This document shows, one piece after another, positions 35,794 to 44,914 of a stretch of DNA of 64,000 nucleotides. Made by a program: the position numbers and the translations under genes. The DNA comes from CAWDVK01 sp963805715 (GTDB lineage: Bacteria; Actinomycetota; Actinomycetes; Streptosporangiales; Streptosporangiaceae): NCBI GenBank assembly GCA_963805715.1, contig CAWDVK010000013.1, positions 1 through 64,000 on the forward strand. Reading direction: 5' to 3'. The notes under the pieces are model-generated. The model was not told the DNA's origin, did not search any database, and worked only from the letters and a program-made list of their open reading frames with translations. The stretch's first letter is position 1, and each line of letters begins with the position of its first letter.

Positions 35794-38700
35794 ATGGGCG
35801 TGCGCACGTGGATAGCCGAATGGCCGGTCTACCGGCAGCTGGCAGGCGCGGACAGCTCAGGTCGCGGCGCCGCCGTGAAGAGCAGGCTGACCGATGAGCG
35901 GCGGCCGCGGGTCGCCACGGCGGACAAGGTCGTCAAGTCGGTCTGCCCGTACTGCGCGGTCGGCTGCGGTCAGCGGGTCTTCGTCCAGGATGGCCAGGTC
36001 ACCCAGATCGAGGGCGACCCTGACTCGCCCGTCAGCCGGGGCCGGCTGTGCCCGAAGGGATCCGCCAGCCTGCAGCTGACCACCAGCGCGGCCCGCGAGC
36101 AGAAGGTGCTCTACCGGCGCGCGCACGGCACGGACTGGGAGTCTCTCGACCTGGACACGGCGATGGACATGATCGCCGACCGGGTGATCGCCGCCCGCCG
36201 GGCCGGCTGGCAGTGGGAGCGTAACGGGCAGCGGACCCGGCGCACCCTGGGATTTGCCAGCCTGGGCGGGGCCACGCTCGACAACGAAGAGAATTACCTG
36301 ATCAAGAAGCTATTTACCGCGCTCGGCGCTATCCAGATCGAGAATCAGGCCCGGATATGACACTCCTCCACCGTCCCCGGTCTGGGGACTAGCTTCGGCC
36401 GCGGCGGCGCCACCACGTTCCAGCAGGACCTGCAGAACGCTGACTGCATCCTGATCGAGGGCTCGAACATGGCCGAGTGCCATCCGGTCGGCTTCCAGTG
36501 GGTGATGGAGGCGAAGGCGCGGGGGGCGAAGCTCATCCACGTCGACCCGCGGTTCACCCGCACGAGCGCGCTCGCTGACCTGTACGTGCCGATCCGGGCC
36601 GGGGCGGACATCGCGTTCCTGGGCGGCCTGATCAACTACGTGCTGACCAGCGAGAAGTACTTCCGCGACTACGTGCTCGCCTACACCAACGCGGCCACGA
36701 TCCTGACCGAGGATTTCGCCGACACCGAGGACCTGGACGGAATCTTCTCCGGGTTCAGCCGGGAGCATCGCGCCTATGACTTCGAGGCGTGGCGGTATCA
36801 GGGCGGCGAGATGCGGGCGGCCAGCGGGCAGCGCGGGGTCGGCGCGGAGCGGATGCGCGAGCTGCGGCAGTCCGCGCGCGGTGAGGCGCACGGCTCCGGC
36901 GGCGCCGCCGCGCACCCCTCGCCGGACACCGACGAGACGCTGCAGCACCACCGGTGCGTCTTCCAGGTGCTGAAACGGCATTTCGCCCGGTACACACCGG
37001 AGATGGTCGCCGGGATCAGCGGCGTGCCCGCTGCGGCATTCGAGCAGGTGTGCCGGCTGCTCACCGAGAACTCGGGCCCGGACCGGACGACCGCGCTGGT
37101 CTACAGCGTCGGCTGGACTCAGCACACCGTCGGCGTGCAGTACATCCGCACAGCCGCGATCCTGCAGGCGCTGCTGGGCAACATGGGGCGGCCCGGCGGC
37201 GGGATCCTGGCCCTGCGGGGGCACGCCTCCATCCAGGGGTCCACCGACATCCCGACGCTGTTTGACCTGCTGCCCGGCTACCTGCCGATGCCGCATGCCC
37301 ACAGCAACGACGACCTCGACGGCTATGTCGGGGCCGAGACCGATCGCGAAGGGCTTCTGGTCGAACACCCGCGACTACATGGTCAGCCTGCTCAAGGCGT
37401 GGTGGGGCGACGCGGCGCGGGCGGACAATGACTTCTGCTACGACTACCTGCCCCGGCTGACCGGCAGCCACAGCACCTACGAGACGGTCATGGCGCAGCT
37501 GGACGGCACCTGCCAGGGCTACTTCCTGTTCGGGCAGAACCCGGCGGTCGGCTCGGCGAATGCCCGGATGCAGCGGCTCGGCATGGCGAACCTGGACTGG
37601 CTGGTGATCCGCGACTTCGTCCAGATCGAGAGCGCGACCTGGTGGAAGGACGGCCCGGAGATCGAGACCGGGGAACTGCGCACCGAGGACATCAAGACCG
37701 AGGTGTTCTTCCTGCCGGCCGCCGCGCACACCGAGAAGGACGGCAGCTTCACCAACACCCAGCGGATGCTGCAGTGGCACCACCAGGCGGTCGAGCCCGC
37801 TGCCGACATCCGCAGCGACCTGTGGTTCACCTATCACCTGGGCCGCCGGATCCGGGCCAGGCTGACCGGCTCGGCCGACGAGATGGACCGCCCGGTGCTG
37901 GACCTGACCTGGGATTACCCGCTGCACGGGCCGCTGGCCGAGCCGGACGCCGAGGCGGTGCTGGCCGAGGTCAACGGCCGGGACTCCGGCGGCAGGCCGC
38001 TGTCGGCTTACACGCAGCTGAAGAGTGACGGGTCCACCGCCTGCGGCTGCTGGATCTACTGCGGCGTGTACGCGGACGGGGTGAACCAGGCCGCCCGGCG
38101 CAGGCCAGGGCGCGAGCAGAACTGGGTCGCGAACGAGTGGGGCTGGGCCTGGCCGGCCAACCGGCGGATCCTCTACAACCGGGCCTCCGCCGACCCGGAC
38201 GGGAAGCCGTGGAGCGAGCGCAAGGCCCTGGTCTGGTGGGACGGCGAGCAGAACAAGTGGACCGGGCACGACAACGCCGACTTCGTCGCCGACCGGCCGC
38301 CGAGCTACCGGCCGGCCAAGGACGCCACCGGCGTGGCGGCGATCTCGGGCATCGATCCGTTCATCATGCAGGCCGACGGCAAGGCGTGGCTGTTCGCCCC
38401 GGCCGGGCTGGTGGACGGCCCGCTGCCCGCCCACTACGAGCCGCAGGAATCACCGGTGCGCAACCTGCTGTACCGGCAGCAGCGCAACCCGGTGAGGGAG
38501 ATCATCTCTGATCCCGAGGACCGGTTCCAGCCGAGCGGCGATCAGCCGGGGTCGGAGGTGTTCCCGTACGCGGCCACCACCTACCGGCTGACCGAGCACC
38601 ACACCGCCGGGGGCATGTCCCGGTTCCTGCCCTACCTGTCCGAGCTGCAGCCCGCATTCTTCTGCGAGGTCTCGCCCGAGCTGGCGGCCGAGCGCGGCCT

Positions 38701-39037
38701 GACTCACATGGGCTGGGCCACGATCGTCACGGCCCGCAGCGCGATCGAGGCCAGGGTGATGGTGACCGAGCGAGTGTCGCCGATCACGGTGCAGGGCCGG
38801 GTGCTGCACCAGATCGGGCTGCCCTACCACTGGGGGCCGAACGGTTACTCGACCGGGGATGCCGCTAACGAGCTGGCGCACCTGTCCCTGGACCCGAACG
38901 TGCACATCCAGGAGGTGAAGGCGCTGGCCTGCGATATCCGCCCCGGCCGGCGGCCACGGGGACCGGCCCTGCGCGAGCTGGTCCGCGCCTACCAGCAGCG
39001 GGCCGGCATCACCGATCAGACCGGCACGGAGGTGTGA
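35794..39037 (+). CDS. fdhA: Formate dehydrogenase catalytic subunit, selenocysteine-containing, with a frameshift
   Basis: Molybdo/tungsto-bis-MGD enzyme oxidising formate to CO2. The N-terminal [4Fe-4S] site is CPYCAVGCGQ plus RLCPKG (residues about 50-90). Codon 189 is TGA (36358-36360) inside NQARI-U-HSSTVPGLGTSFG, exactly where FdhF, FdnG and FdoG carry the catalytic selenocysteine; the frame stays open beyond it to about 37353. There one extra base near GGGC (37351-37354) shifts the rest (FWSNTRDYMVSLLKAWWGD onward) to the next frame, which ends at 39037. About 1080 aa if intact. It heads an operon with an iron-sulfur subunit and a NrfD-type membrane subunit. fdhD and selenium genes are not in the window. 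Confidence 0.88.
36358..36389 (+). promoter_or_regulatory. UGA selenocysteine codon with SECIS hairpin
   Basis: After the TGA, 12 bases lead to GTCCCC (36373-36378), loop GGTCT (36379-36383) and GGGGAC (36384-36389), a perfect 6-bp stem. The loop sequence and its distance from the UGA (18 bases) equal those of the E. coli fdhF SECIS, whose apical loop also reads GGUCU and is bound by SelB. The encoded residues H-x-x-[ST]-V-x-G-L are compatible with both functions. Confidence 0.85.
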
Positions 39038-39038
39038 G

Positions 39039-39944
39039 ATGACCGCAGAGGCCGGCGAGCAGGTGCCCCGGGCTGCCGCGGCGGGGCTGGACCCGGCAGC
39101 GGCGGCGGGGCATGAGGACCACCCGCCGCGGATGGGGTTCTTCACCGACACCTCGATCTGCATCGGCTGCAAGGCCTGCGAGGTGGCCTGCAAGGAGTGG
39201 AACGCGGTCCCCGAGGACGGGCTGCTGCTGACCGGGATGTCGTACGACAACTCGGTCGGGCTCAGCGCCTCGACCTGGCGGCACGTGGCGTTCATCGAGC
39301 AGATCGGCAGGCCGGGCCGGACCCCGGCGCCCGCGCCAGGTGAGCCGTCGGCCGGCCAGGCCGCGCCGGGCAGCTCGCGCTGGCTGATGTCGAGCAACGT
39401 CTGCAAGCACTGCACCGAGGCGGCCTGCCTGGACGTGTGCCCGACCGGCGCGCTGATGCGGACCGAGTTCGGCACCGTGGTGGTGCAGGATGACGTGTGC
39501 AATGGCTGCGGCTACTGCATCCCGGCCTGCCCGTTCGGTGTCATCGCCCGGCGCGAGTCCGACGGGGGGGCGCACAAGTGCACGCTGTGCTACGACCGGA
39601 TCGGTGACGGCCTGACGCCCGCCTGCGCGCAGGCGTGCCCCACCCAGTCCATCCAGTTCGGCCCGCTCGACGAGCTGCGGGACCGGGCGCAGCAGCGGGT
39701 CAGCGAGCTCCAGGACGCGGGCGTGGCCGGAGCGCAGCTCTACCTCGAGGACCCGGCGGACGGCATCGGCGGCGGCGGGGCCTTCTTCCTGCTGCTGGAC
39801 GAGCCCGAGGTGTACGGCCTGCCGCCGGATCCGGTCGTGACCACCAGGGACCTGCCGCGGATGTGGCGTCATGTGGGCGCCGCGGCTGCCGCTCTCCTAC
39901 TCGGCGGGCTGGCCGCCTGCGCCGGGGCACGGAGCGGGTCATGA
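39039..39944 (+). CDS. fdhB: Formate dehydrogenase iron-sulfur (beta) subunit
   Basis: 301 aa starting two bases after the catalytic subunit stop codon. Four [4Fe-4S] motifs are visible: CIGCKACEVACKEW, CKHCTEAACLDVCP, CNGCGYCIPACPFG and CTLCYDRI...PACAQACP. These carry electrons from the catalytic subunit to the membrane partner. The C-terminus has one hydrophobic helix (VGAAAAALLLGGLAACAG), as in FdnH-type anchors. The first 30 residues are Ala-rich and variable. The stop overlaps the next start (ATGA). Confidence 0.92.
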   Translation: MTAEAGEQVPRAAAAGLDPAAAAGHEDHPPRMGFFTDTSICIGCKACEVACKEWNAVPEDGLLLTGMSYDNSVGLSASTWRHVAFIEQIGRPGRTPAPAPGEPSAGQAAPGSSRWLMSSNVCKHCTEAACLDVCPTGALMRTEFGTVVVQDDVCNGCGYCIPACPFGVIARRESDGGAHKCTLCYDRIGDGLTPACAQACPTQSIQFGPLDELRDRAQQRVSELQDAGVAGAQLYLEDPADGIGGGGAFFLLLDEPEVYGLPPDPVVTTRDLPRMWRHVGAAAAALLLGGLAACAGARSGS

Positions 39945-41008
39945 GCACGGCCGGGAGTGACGGGGCACGGGCCGCGGGAACCGGCGCGGCCGGGAACGGC
40001 TCCGCGGCCGGTCCCGGCGCGCCGGCGGCCGGGGCCGCGCGGCGCTGGCGGGGGAGGGGCGATCGCGGCGAGCGACCGGTCGTCCCGCGTGCCGAGTTCC
40101 GCTCGTACTACGGGCGCCCGGTCCTGCAGGAGCCAGTGTGGAAGGTGCCGGAGGTACCGGGCTACCTGTTCCTGGGCGGCCTGGCGGGCGCATCGTCGGT
40201 GCTCGCGGCATTCGCGCAGGCAACCGGCAACCATGAGCTGGCGCGGGCCGCGAAGAACGGCGCAGCCGGCGCGATCGTGCTGTCGGCTGCCGCCCTGGTG
40301 AAGGACCTGGGCCGCCCGGCACGATTCCTGAACATGCTGCGGGTGTTCAAGCCCAGCTCGCCGATGAGCGTCGGCTCCTGGCTGCTCGCGGCCTACGGCC
40401 CGGCGGCGGGCGCCGCCGCCGCGAGCGCGGTCACCGGCAGGCTGCCGCGGGCCGGCGCCGTGGCGACCGCCGCGGCCGCCACGCTCGGGCCCGGCATCGC
40501 TACCTACACCGCCGCGCTGCTCTGCGATACCGCCGTGCCCGCCTGGCACGAGGGTCACCGTGAGATGCCGTACGTGTTCGCCGGGTCAGCCGCTTCCGCT
40601 GCCGGCGGGCTGGCCATGGTGGCGGTCTCGCGTCAGCACAGTGACCAGGCGATCAGGTTCGCTGTGCTGGGCGCGGCGACCGAGCTGGTGGCCAAGAGCA
40701 TGCTGGTCCGCCGGCTGGGCGAGATGGCCGAGCCCTACCAACAGGGCCGGCCGGGCACGGTCATGCAGTTCGCTGAGATCCTCACGGCGACCGGACTCGG
40801 TGCCGCGATCCTCGCCCGGCGCAGCCGGACCGTGGCCGTGGCGTCCGGCGCGGCGCTGGTGGCATCATCCGCGCTGACCCGTTTCGGGATATTCGAGGCC
40901 GGCATGGCATCCGCGCGCGAGCCGAAGTACACCATCCAGCCGCAGCGCGACCGTGCTGACAGTCGCAGCGCGGCAGCTGCCCCGGTGCGGCGGCCGGCCA
41001 CTCCCTAG
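39941..41008 (+). CDS. nrfD: NrfD/PsrC-type membrane subunit of the formate dehydrogenase
   Basis: 355 aa. A long cytoplasmic N-terminus (1-75) includes EFRSYYGRPVLQEPVWKVPE, then eight or so membrane helices begin with GYLFLGGLAGASSVLAAFAQ. DLGRPARFLNMLRVFKPSSP is the hallmark loop of the NrfD family, which anchors iron-sulfur subunits and passes electrons to quinone. This replaces the cytochrome b subunit of FdnGHI. The start codon overlaps the beta-subunit stop. The operon therefore encodes a membrane-bound, quinone-linked formate oxidase. Confidence 0.88.
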   Translation: MSTAGSDGARAAGTGAAGNGSAAGPGAPAAGAARRWRGRGDRGERPVVPRAEFRSYYGRPVLQEPVWKVPEVPGYLFLGGLAGASSVLAAFAQATGNHELARAAKNGAAGAIVLSAAALVKDLGRPARFLNMLRVFKPSSPMSVGSWLLAAYGPAAGAAAASAVTGRLPRAGAVATAAAATLGPGIATYTAALLCDTAVPAWHEGHREMPYVFAGSAASAAGGLAMVAVSRQHSDQAIRFAVLGAATELVAKSMLVRRLGEMAEPYQQGRPGTVMQFAEILTATGLGAAILARRSRTVAVASGAALVASSALTRFGIFEAGMASAREPKYTIQPQRDRADSRSAAAAPVRRPATP

Positions 41009-41069
41009 TCCACGTCCCGGCCGGGCTGTCGTTCATCCCGGCAGCCGGCCGGGCGGAGCGGGCTGGCGG

Positions 41070-42881
41070 CTAGGCCGATCTTGTCCGCTGACCGTGATCT
41101 GGCTGGGCGATCCGCCGGATCAGCGGCAGCCCCTCGCCAGGAGGGCTGCCGCCGGGCAGGGCCCGCTCCTGCTCGGCGGGCCTGGCGGCTCGCCACCCCA
41201 GCACGGCCAGGCCGGCCAGCCCGGCGGTGATCACGAGAAGGGGCAGCAGTGATCCGGTGACGGGGTGCCAGCTGCCGCTCAGCGGGTCGAGTGAGTGACC
41301 CGGGCCGACACCGGACTGCCACCGGTCCATTACCCAGGCCAGGCTGAGCAGCTGGATGGGCAGCAGGATCACGACCAGTGCCCGGATCCAGCGAGCCTGC
41401 AGGCGGATGCTGACCCGGCCAGAGCTGCCCGTGATGAAGGCGGCCAGCAGCGGCGTGGAGGCCGCCAGCGGAAGCAGGTAACGTCCCTGGAACGTGAAGC
41501 CAACGGCGTTCGCGGTCAGCATTTCCACGGTCACGGGAATGGCCAGGGTCCCGCAGATCAGGGCGGCGAGCCGCCACCGCTGGGTCCGGCTTCCCCAGGC
41601 GAAAGCGGCGATCACCAGAGCGCAGAGCGCGATCAGCCAGACGGCGGCGATCTCGCGTGGCGGCCTGGTGTCGAGGTAGGAAAAGCCGTCCACCATCTGC
41701 TCGATGTTCCTGGGCAGCGCGCCGGTGATCTCATGGCGCAGCGTCCAGAGGACGCCGTAGGTGAAGTGGTCGGACTCGGCCTGGAGCGTCCGGAAAACGA
41801 TGGTCCACGCTGCGCCGAGGGCACAGGAGGCCACGACGGCCGCCGACCACCAGCGGGCGGAGCGCCGGCTCCAGAGCTGGCGCAGCCGGGCCCGGACGGG
41901 CGGGATGAGCAGCACGGCCAGCAGGACGGCCATCCATGCGGGCCCCATCGCGCGGAACTGGCCGATCCCGATGGCGGCCACCGCGGCGCGGCGCAGCCAC
42001 CCCTGGACATGCTCCGAGCCGGTGTCCAGCAGCAGCGGGATCGCCGCTGCGCCCAGCGAGATGCCGGCCGCGATCTCCAGCGAGTTGGGGTTGATGGCGC
42101 CCGCCAGCTCGAAGAAGGCCGGGGTGGCGGCGACCAGCAGGCCGGCGATCAGCAGCCGGGACCGACGCCACTGCACGCAGCTGAGCCAGGCCGAGGCCAG
42201 GAAGGCGGCGCAGAGCGCGGCGCTGATGAGCCGGGCCAGCAGGATCCCGGTCCAGTCGGGCCAGCGGACCAGTGGCTCCCCGACGGCGGCGTAGTAGACC
42301 GGGTTGTACCGGCCCGCGCCCGTGAAGACGGTAAACGGCTTGCTTCCGCCCTTGCCCGGAACCGGGGCGCACGCGGCGCTCTGCGACGCGATCCAGTGGT
42401 AGCAGTAGTTGTACTCGGTCGAGGGTGGCCCGCCCGCCACCAGGCCCTTCGGCACGGTCTGGTACGCGCCGGTGGCCGGTGCGGGTGGGAGCTGGTCGCG
42501 GGCTTCGGCGAGGAGAGCCCTGCCCCTGCGAGCAGCAGCCCTGCGGGCCGCATGGCTGAGCGGCGGGAGCGAGCGGGCTGCGCGTCCCCGGCCGCCTGCG
42601 CCCTTGACGTGGCGACGGGCGGTCGGGCGATGACCGGCCGCCAGGTGCAGATCGTGATGGGCCGCCAGGAACAGCTCATACCGATCCGCCCAGTACAGGT
42701 CAAGGGTTCCGGCCCTCGAGGTCGCCGGCGTCGGGAAGATCTGCCCCTGCACGACGCCTGCCGCCCGGATGATGTGCCGTACCTCATCGGGCGCGCCGTC
42801 GTAAGGGCTGGCCATGGCCCAGGCGGCACCGACGAGGAAGAAGGCAAGGAAGGCGAGAGCCCAGATACGACTAGGGCTCAT
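41070..42881 (-). CDS. DUF2142 multi-pass membrane protein (GT-C-like)
   Basis: 603 aa from MSPSRIWALAFLAFFLVGAA. About ten membrane helices. The extracytoplasmic loop after the first helix contains YDGAPDEVRHIIRAAGVVQG, whose acidic residues occupy the position of the catalytic Asp/Glu pair in GT-C transferases; the DUF2142 family shows this pattern. Residues about 90-150 include an unusual His/Arg-rich stretch (HHDLHLAAGHRPTARRHVKG). The family is linked to cell-wall polysaccharide assembly. It is a single gene facing the formate operon. Confidence 0.75.
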   Translation of the reverse strand: MSPSRIWALAFLAFFLVGAAWAMASPYDGAPDEVRHIIRAAGVVQGQIFPTPATSRAGTLDLYWADRYELFLAAHHDLHLAAGHRPTARRHVKGAGGRGRAARSLPPLSHAARRAAARRGRALLAEARDQLPPAPATGAYQTVPKGLVAGGPPSTEYNYCYHWIASQSAACAPVPGKGGSKPFTVFTGAGRYNPVYYAAVGEPLVRWPDWTGILLARLISAALCAAFLASAWLSCVQWRRSRLLIAGLLVAATPAFFELAGAINPNSLEIAAGISLGAAAIPLLLDTGSEHVQGWLRRAAVAAIGIGQFRAMGPAWMAVLLAVLLIPPVRARLRQLWSRRSARWWSAAVVASCALGAAWTIVFRTLQAESDHFTYGVLWTLRHEITGALPRNIEQMVDGFSYLDTRPPREIAAVWLIALCALVIAAFAWGSRTQRWRLAALICGTLAIPVTVEMLTANAVGFTFQGRYLLPLAASTPLLAAFITGSSGRVSIRLQARWIRALVVILLPIQLLSLAWVMDRWQSGVGPGHSLDPLSGSWHPVTGSLLPLLVITAGLAGLAVLGWRAARPAEQERALPGGSPPGEGLPLIRRIAQPDHGQRTRSA

Positions 42882-43400
42882 GGGCCCCCTGGCACGCACC
42901 TGCTGCTCTCCCGTGTAGCTCGGTGAGGTCTTGCCCTGCGTAAGGACGTCACCCGGAAATAGCCGGACCGGCGTACTGCCCGCCACCGGTGACCACCAGC
43001 CTGGCAGATGCGGCCGACCGAACGGCCAAAGGGATCCTAAACAGACTCCCAATGTTCATCGCGCGATAAGCCAATTAAAAGTTAAGGATTCCCAAAGCCG
43101 ACACATCAGCCGCCTCAGCGTCAGCCCAGGCAGAATGTATCAGATCCCCGTGCCGCTGCCGGGCAACATACCCGCCGCGGGCAACTTGAACCGCCTCATA
43201 TTGAGCGCGGCGCGGGAGCGTCGCCCCTGTTGCCCGCCAGGATGTCCTGCGACTTCTGCGCGCCCGGGCGGGCTGCCGTGGGAGGTCCCCGTTTGCGCGC
43301 TGCCCGGCGGGGAAGCCGTAGCGGGCACTTCAACGCGAGCCAGCCATCCCCGTCGCCCTCCGGCGGCGATGGCCTTGGGCAAACCGGAAAGGGACGGACC
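42882..43400. other. Intergenic region, AT-richer patch, no gene seen
   Basis: About 520 bases between the minus-strand DUF2142 gene and the truncated plus-strand gene. A patch at about 43040-43100 is clearly lower in GC than the surroundings and may hold a promoter, but no confident hexamers or operators were found. Confidence 0.4.
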
Positions 43401-43670
43401 ATGAAAGCCGAGTCAGCAGGCAGCCTGCCGGAGCAGGCGGCGCACGGCATCGACAGGATGGTGCGCAATGTCGAGACCGGCCGGTTCGAGCGCGGCCTGT
43501 CAGCTCTTACTGCTGCTGCCGCAGGCGCGGCAGCGCGGATCCGCTGCCGGGCCGCCCGGGCGCTCGTGCTGCCTGGCGACCTGGCCGCTCACTGGCCTTG
43601 CTGCAGCCGCCAGATCGCTGTCATCTGCCGGAAGACCTTGATGGCGCCCGGATCACCTTCCAGCGCGTAG
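43401..43670 (+). pseudogene. Truncated start of a small membrane protein
   Basis: ATG 43401 is preceded by AAAGGGA. Residues about 8-42 (LPEQAAHGIDRMVRNVETGR, FERGLSALTAAAAG) match the N-terminus of a conserved actinobacterial membrane protein in which this helix is followed by two hydrophobic segments. Here the sequence becomes Ala/Arg-rich and then runs antisense through the 3' end of the GH26-like gene, so the membrane part is missing. Probably not functional. Confidence 0.4.
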
Positions 43671-44914
43671 GGCTCGTCCGGCTTATTCTCGTCGAACCAG
43701 ATCAGCCCGAGGTTCCCGTAGGTCCGGATTCCCGCGTACATGTTCTCGATCTGGGATGGCTCCGTGCCGGGCGGGCCGATCGCGGTCTCGCTGATGAGGA
43801 TGGGCTCGCCGGCGGCGAAGCCCTGGATCGCGCTGATGGTGGAGCCGAACACGCTGGCGTAGGTGTCCGACAGGTGCATGTAGTACCCGTCGATGCCGAT
43901 CCAGGTCACGTAGGAGTCACCGGGCCAGTAGTCGGCGAGCGGCACGGTCGAGCTGCCGAGCACGTTCATGGTCCACAGCCAGGTCACGTTGTCGGCCCCC
44001 TGCTTGCGGAACACGTTCACCACGTGCTGCCAGGCAGCGACCCAGACTGACGGGCTCACGTACCCGTCGCCCCACTTGTACCAGGAGGCGTCCGGCTCGT
44101 GCGCGAAGCCGATGACCACCTGGTGGCCGAAGTCGGCCACCGCGTCGGCGAAGTTCTCCAGGTAGGTATCGGACTTGCCCGCGACGATGGACTGCAGGGT
44201 CACTTTTTCCGGGTTCATCTGGACGACGGGGTATGCCCCGTGGTCGTAGGCGTCCTGCGCGAACTGGGACCGGAACGACTCATACCAGCCGGAGTAGTAC
44301 AGCGCCAGGTTGGGTTCCTGGCCGGCGGTCCGCCCGAACTGCTCGACGCCGCTGTAGGAGGCGGGCGAGGAGGGCTCGTAGACGCCGAGCCAGGACAGCG
44401 GCTGGACCGGCAGCGGCGGCGCGTGCACGGGGTGCTGCTGGTGCCAGAGCACCGATCCTGGCGGAGGCCCCGAGGGCTGCGTGACCACCGTCGAGATGCC
44501 GATCCCCGCGGCGCTCGCCACGGTGACCGTGGCGACGACAGCCACCACCGGACTGCCGCTCACGACGCCGCCCAGATGCTGCCCGGCGGTCGCGATCCAC
44601 TCGCCGAACTCGTAGACGAGGCGGCGCAGCCGGGCATCGATGAGGACCGGCCACAGGACCAGGCCGGGAAAGCGGTGCGTCTGCGCGAGCACCTGGCGGA
44701 TGGCCGCCCGCCTGGTGGCCTTGTCCAGGCCCGAGCGCACCATGATGGTCTTGCCGTCGGCGGACGCCAGGGCGTTGATCCCGGCGGGCAGGTCACTGGT
44801 CTGGATCAGCTGAGTGACGCCCAGCGAGAGGCCGGCGCCCCGGTCGGAGTGGCGGGCCTTCCGGGACGGCCGGGCATTGCGCGGCCCGGCTGACTGCGGC
44901 GGAGGGATGGTCAT
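43589..44914 (-). CDS. GH26-like glycoside hydrolase with N-terminal membrane anchor
   Basis: 441 aa; the ATG at 44914 overlaps the preceding GT2 stop. Residues 1-100 are cytosolic and contain an ADGKTIMVRSGLDKATRRAA segment; one membrane helix lies about residues 125-145 (VVAVVATVTVASAAGIGIST). The outer domain (about 165-440) is a GH26-type barrel: VVIGFAHEPDASWYKWGDGY supplies the acid/base Glu and EPILISETAIGP the nucleophile Glu. GH26 enzymes cut beta-mannan or related glucans. As the last gene of a synthase operon it may trim the exported polymer, as BcsZ does for cellulose; that is inference. Confidence 0.78.
   Translation of the reverse strand: MTIPPPQSAGPRNARPSRKARHSDRGAGLSLGVTQLIQTSDLPAGINALASADGKTIMVRSGLDKATRRAAIRQVLAQTHRFPGLVLWPVLIDARLRRLVYEFGEWIATAGQHLGGVVSGSPVVAVVATVTVASAAGIGISTVVTQPSGPPPGSVLWHQQHPVHAPPLPVQPLSWLGVYEPSSPASYSGVEQFGRTAGQEPNLALYYSGWYESFRSQFAQDAYDHGAYPVVQMNPEKVTLQSIVAGKSDTYLENFADAVADFGHQVVIGFAHEPDASWYKWGDGYVSPSVWVAAWQHVVNVFRKQGADNVTWLWTMNVLGSSTVPLADYWPGDSYVTWIGIDGYYMHLSDTYASVFGSTISAIQGFAAGEPILISETAIGPPGTEPSQIENMYAGIRTYGNLGLIWFDENKPDEPYALEGDPGAIKVFRQMTAIWRLQQGQ

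Noticed and set aside
36355..36363. Ordinary stop making fdhA a pseudogene
   Set aside because: The UGA is at the exact Sec position, with a SECIS of matching loop and distance and conserved coding beyond it.
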